Shown here: positions 62,701 to 64,000 of the stretch, piece by piece | How the letters are laid out: each line of letters opens with the position of its first letter | Numbering within the stretch: position 1 is the stretch's first letter | Assembly: GCF_051401765.1 (NCBI RefSeq) | Contig: NW_027480534.1 | Coordinates: 930,001-994,000, forward strand | Direction of reading: 5' to 3' | DNA length: 64,000 bases | Origin: Calliopsis andreniformis | Lineage: Eukaryota > Arthropoda > Insecta > Hymenoptera > Andrenidae | The notes under the pieces: model-generated | Databases searched by the model: none | What the model was told of the DNA's origin: nothing | The model's input: only the letters and a program-made list of their open reading frames with translations | Program-made: the position numbers and the translations under genes

Positions 62701-64000
62701 AGGTTTAAGGACTGAGGACTGAGGGTTGAGGGTTGAGAATTGAGGATTGAGGATTGAGGATTGAAGATTGAGGATTGGGTATGGAGGATTGAAGAATGAG
62801 GATTGAGGATTGAGGATTGAGGATTGAGGGTTGAAGATTGTGTATTGAGGATTGAAGGATGACGATTGAGGATTGAGGATTGATGATTGAGGATTGAGGA
62901 TTGAGGATTGAAGATTGAGTATTGAGGATTGAAGATTGAAGATTGACGATTGAGGATTGAGGATTGAGGATTGAAGATTGAGGATTGGGGACTGAGCGTT
63001 GAGGGTAGAGTGATGAGAATTGATGTTTGTGGATAGAGATTTGAGGATTGCAGATTGAGTATTGAGTATTGAATACTATGAATTGAGGATATTCTGTTGG
63101 TGACTGAGGATTGACAACTGATTGTTGAGGACTCAGGGCTGAAGATTGAGGATTCAGGATTGAGGATTAAGGATTGAGGATTGAGGATTGAGGATTGAGG
63201 ATTGATGATTGAGGATTGAGGATTGAGGATTGAAGATTGAGGATTGCGTATTGAGGATTGAACATTGAGGATTGAGGATTGTGGATTGAGGATTGAGGTT
63301 TGAGGATTGAATATTGAATCTTGATGCTTGAAGATTGAGGATTGAGTATTGAGGGTTGTGGACTGAGGACGAGGACTGAGGTTTGAGTATTAATGTTTGC
63401 GGTCTGATGGTTGAGGATTGAGGATTGAGAATTGAGGATTGAGGATTGAGGATTGAAGACTGTGGATTGGGTATTGAGAATTGAAGAATGAGGATTGAGG
63501 ATTGAGGATTGAGAATTGAGTATTGAGGATTGAAGAGTGAGGATTGAGAATTGAGGATTGAAGATTGAGGATTGAGGATTGAGGATTGGGGATTGAAGAT
63601 TGAGGATTGAGGATGAGGGCTGAGGGTTGAGGATTGAGGTTTGAGGTGCTGATGATTGAGGATTGAGGATTGAGAATTGAGGATTGAGGATTGTGGATTG
63701 AGGATTGAAGATTGTGTATTGAGGATTGATGATTGAGGATTGAGGATTGAGGATTAAGGATTGAGGATTGAGGATTGAGGATTAAGGATTGAGGATTGAG
63801 GATTGAGGATTAAGGATTGAGGATTGAGGATTGAGGATTGAGGATTGAGGATTGAGGATTGAGGATTGAAGATTGAGGATTGGGTATTGAGGATTGAACA
63901 TTGAGGATTGTGTATTGAGGATTGATGATTGAGGATTGAGGATTGAGGATTAAGGATTGAGGATTGAGGATTGAGGATTGAGGATTGAGGATTGAGGATT
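59751..64000 (+). repeat. Array region 22: plain homogeneous heptamer array
   Basis: Only one box module (A subtype at 63088) is present in over 4 kb, against roughly one per 500 bp elsewhere, and D is absent. The region has longer consensus runs and its own short tandem blocks. One is marked by TTAATGTTTGCGGTCTGA at about 60091, 60670, 61186 and 63397. Another is marked by GAGTATTGATGTTTGAG at about 61394, 61526, 61777, 61909 and 62544. The repeat continues past the window end. No gene is seen. Confidence 0.88.
61390..62160 (+). repeat. 383-bp tandem duplication in the plain array
   Basis: Landmark ATTGATGTTTGAG occurs at 61394 and 61526 (132 bp apart) and again at 61777 and 61909 (132 bp apart), so the pair is repeated after 383 bp. 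A further related copy lies at 62544, 635 bp after 61909, sharing GAGGATCGGGGATTGAAG and GATGAGGGCTGATGGCTG. The repeats carry GGGCTGTG and GGACGAGGACTGAGG variants in the same order. Boundaries are approximate. Confidence 0.78.

Larger units (their letters stand above)
1..64000 (+). repeat. GGATTGA heptamer satellite array filling the window
   Basis: Every line of the window is built from GGATTGA or one- or two-base variants of it (GGACTGA, AGATTGA, GTATTGA, GGGTTGA, GGTTTGA, GGATTCA, GGATTAA), head to tail, all in one orientation. No stretch of unique sequence is visible at either edge, so the array extends beyond both ends. The + strand is rich in G, A and T and very poor in C, because the consensus unit has three G, two A, two T and no C. 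Most register changes are whole units; exceptions are 6-bp units such as GGATGA and the diverged modules. Role unknown. Size and layering resemble eukaryotic satellite DNA; the species cannot be inferred. Confidence 0.98.

Noticed and set aside
59751..64000. Telomere
   Set aside because: GGATTGA is not one of the known common telomere repeats and is heavily degenerate, and the window does not show a chromosome end.
1..64000. tRNA, rRNA or other structured RNA genes
   Set aside because: No stretch departs from the repeat long enough to hold one, and no recognisable conserved RNA motif was seen.

Overview
The whole 64 kb window is one tandem-repeat array. The basic unit is the heptamer GGATTGA on the + strand (TCAATCC on the - strand), in thousands of mostly imperfect, head-to-tail copies. 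I found no unique flanking DNA, no protein-coding gene I would defend, no tRNA or rRNA, no transposon with ends or a transposase, and no CRISPR array. The organism cannot be named from this sequence. A uniform array of this size with layered higher-order structure is most typical of eukaryotic satellite DNA (heterochromatin, centromere or subtelomere). That is inference only. The unit is not one of the common telomere repeats.

The array is layered. (1) Heptamers carry point variants such as GGACTGA, AGATTGA, GTATTGA, GGGTTGA and GGATTCA. (2) Some heptamer strings have diverged into conserved modules. The most frequent carries the box GATATTCTATTGAG; I counted about 121 copies by eye, in three contexts: A after AACTGTGAATTGAG, B after CCATG..GAATTCAG, and C after GAATCCTG..AATTCAG. 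A fourth module, D (ATCTAGGATTGGAGATTG), lacks the box and occurs about 40 times. (3) Modules form higher-order repeats. A-A spacing is exactly 182 bp (26 heptamers) at 22 places, and several regions follow the order A-A-A-C-A-B with spacings 182, 182, 257, 328 and 280 bp. D recurs every 279-295 bp in other regions. (4) Kilobase blocks of modules are duplicated within the window, with constant offsets over 0.8-4.5 kb (for example 1,125, 1,824/1,642, 5,859, 7,800, 12,439, 14,862 and 26,097 bp).

Layout: 1-2.2 kb, mixed A and D. 2.2-6.5 kb, an A-rich block with a second copy at 14.65-19.3 kb. 6.5-9.9 kb, partial copies of its right part. 9.9-14.65 kb, mixed. 19.3-21.9 kb and 27.0-31.2 kb, D-rich arrays that are copies of each other. 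21.9-25.3 kb, two copies of the A-A-A-C-A-B block. 25.3-27.0 kb, mixed. 31.2-35.5 kb, more A-A-A-C-A-B. 35.5-38.5 kb, D-rich. 38.6-41.9 kb and 44.4-47.8 kb, a 3.3 kb duplicated block. 47.8-59.7 kb, a mosaic of blocks found elsewhere. 59.75-64.0 kb, a plainer and more homogeneous GGATTGA array with almost no box modules.

The long open frames on the - strand follow from repeat arithmetic. TCAATCC has no stop in any frame, and because 7 is not divisible by 3 all three frames encode the same heptapeptide cycle (SILNPQS). They are not annotated as genes. Counts and positions are hand-read from the sequence and may be off by a few copies or bases.
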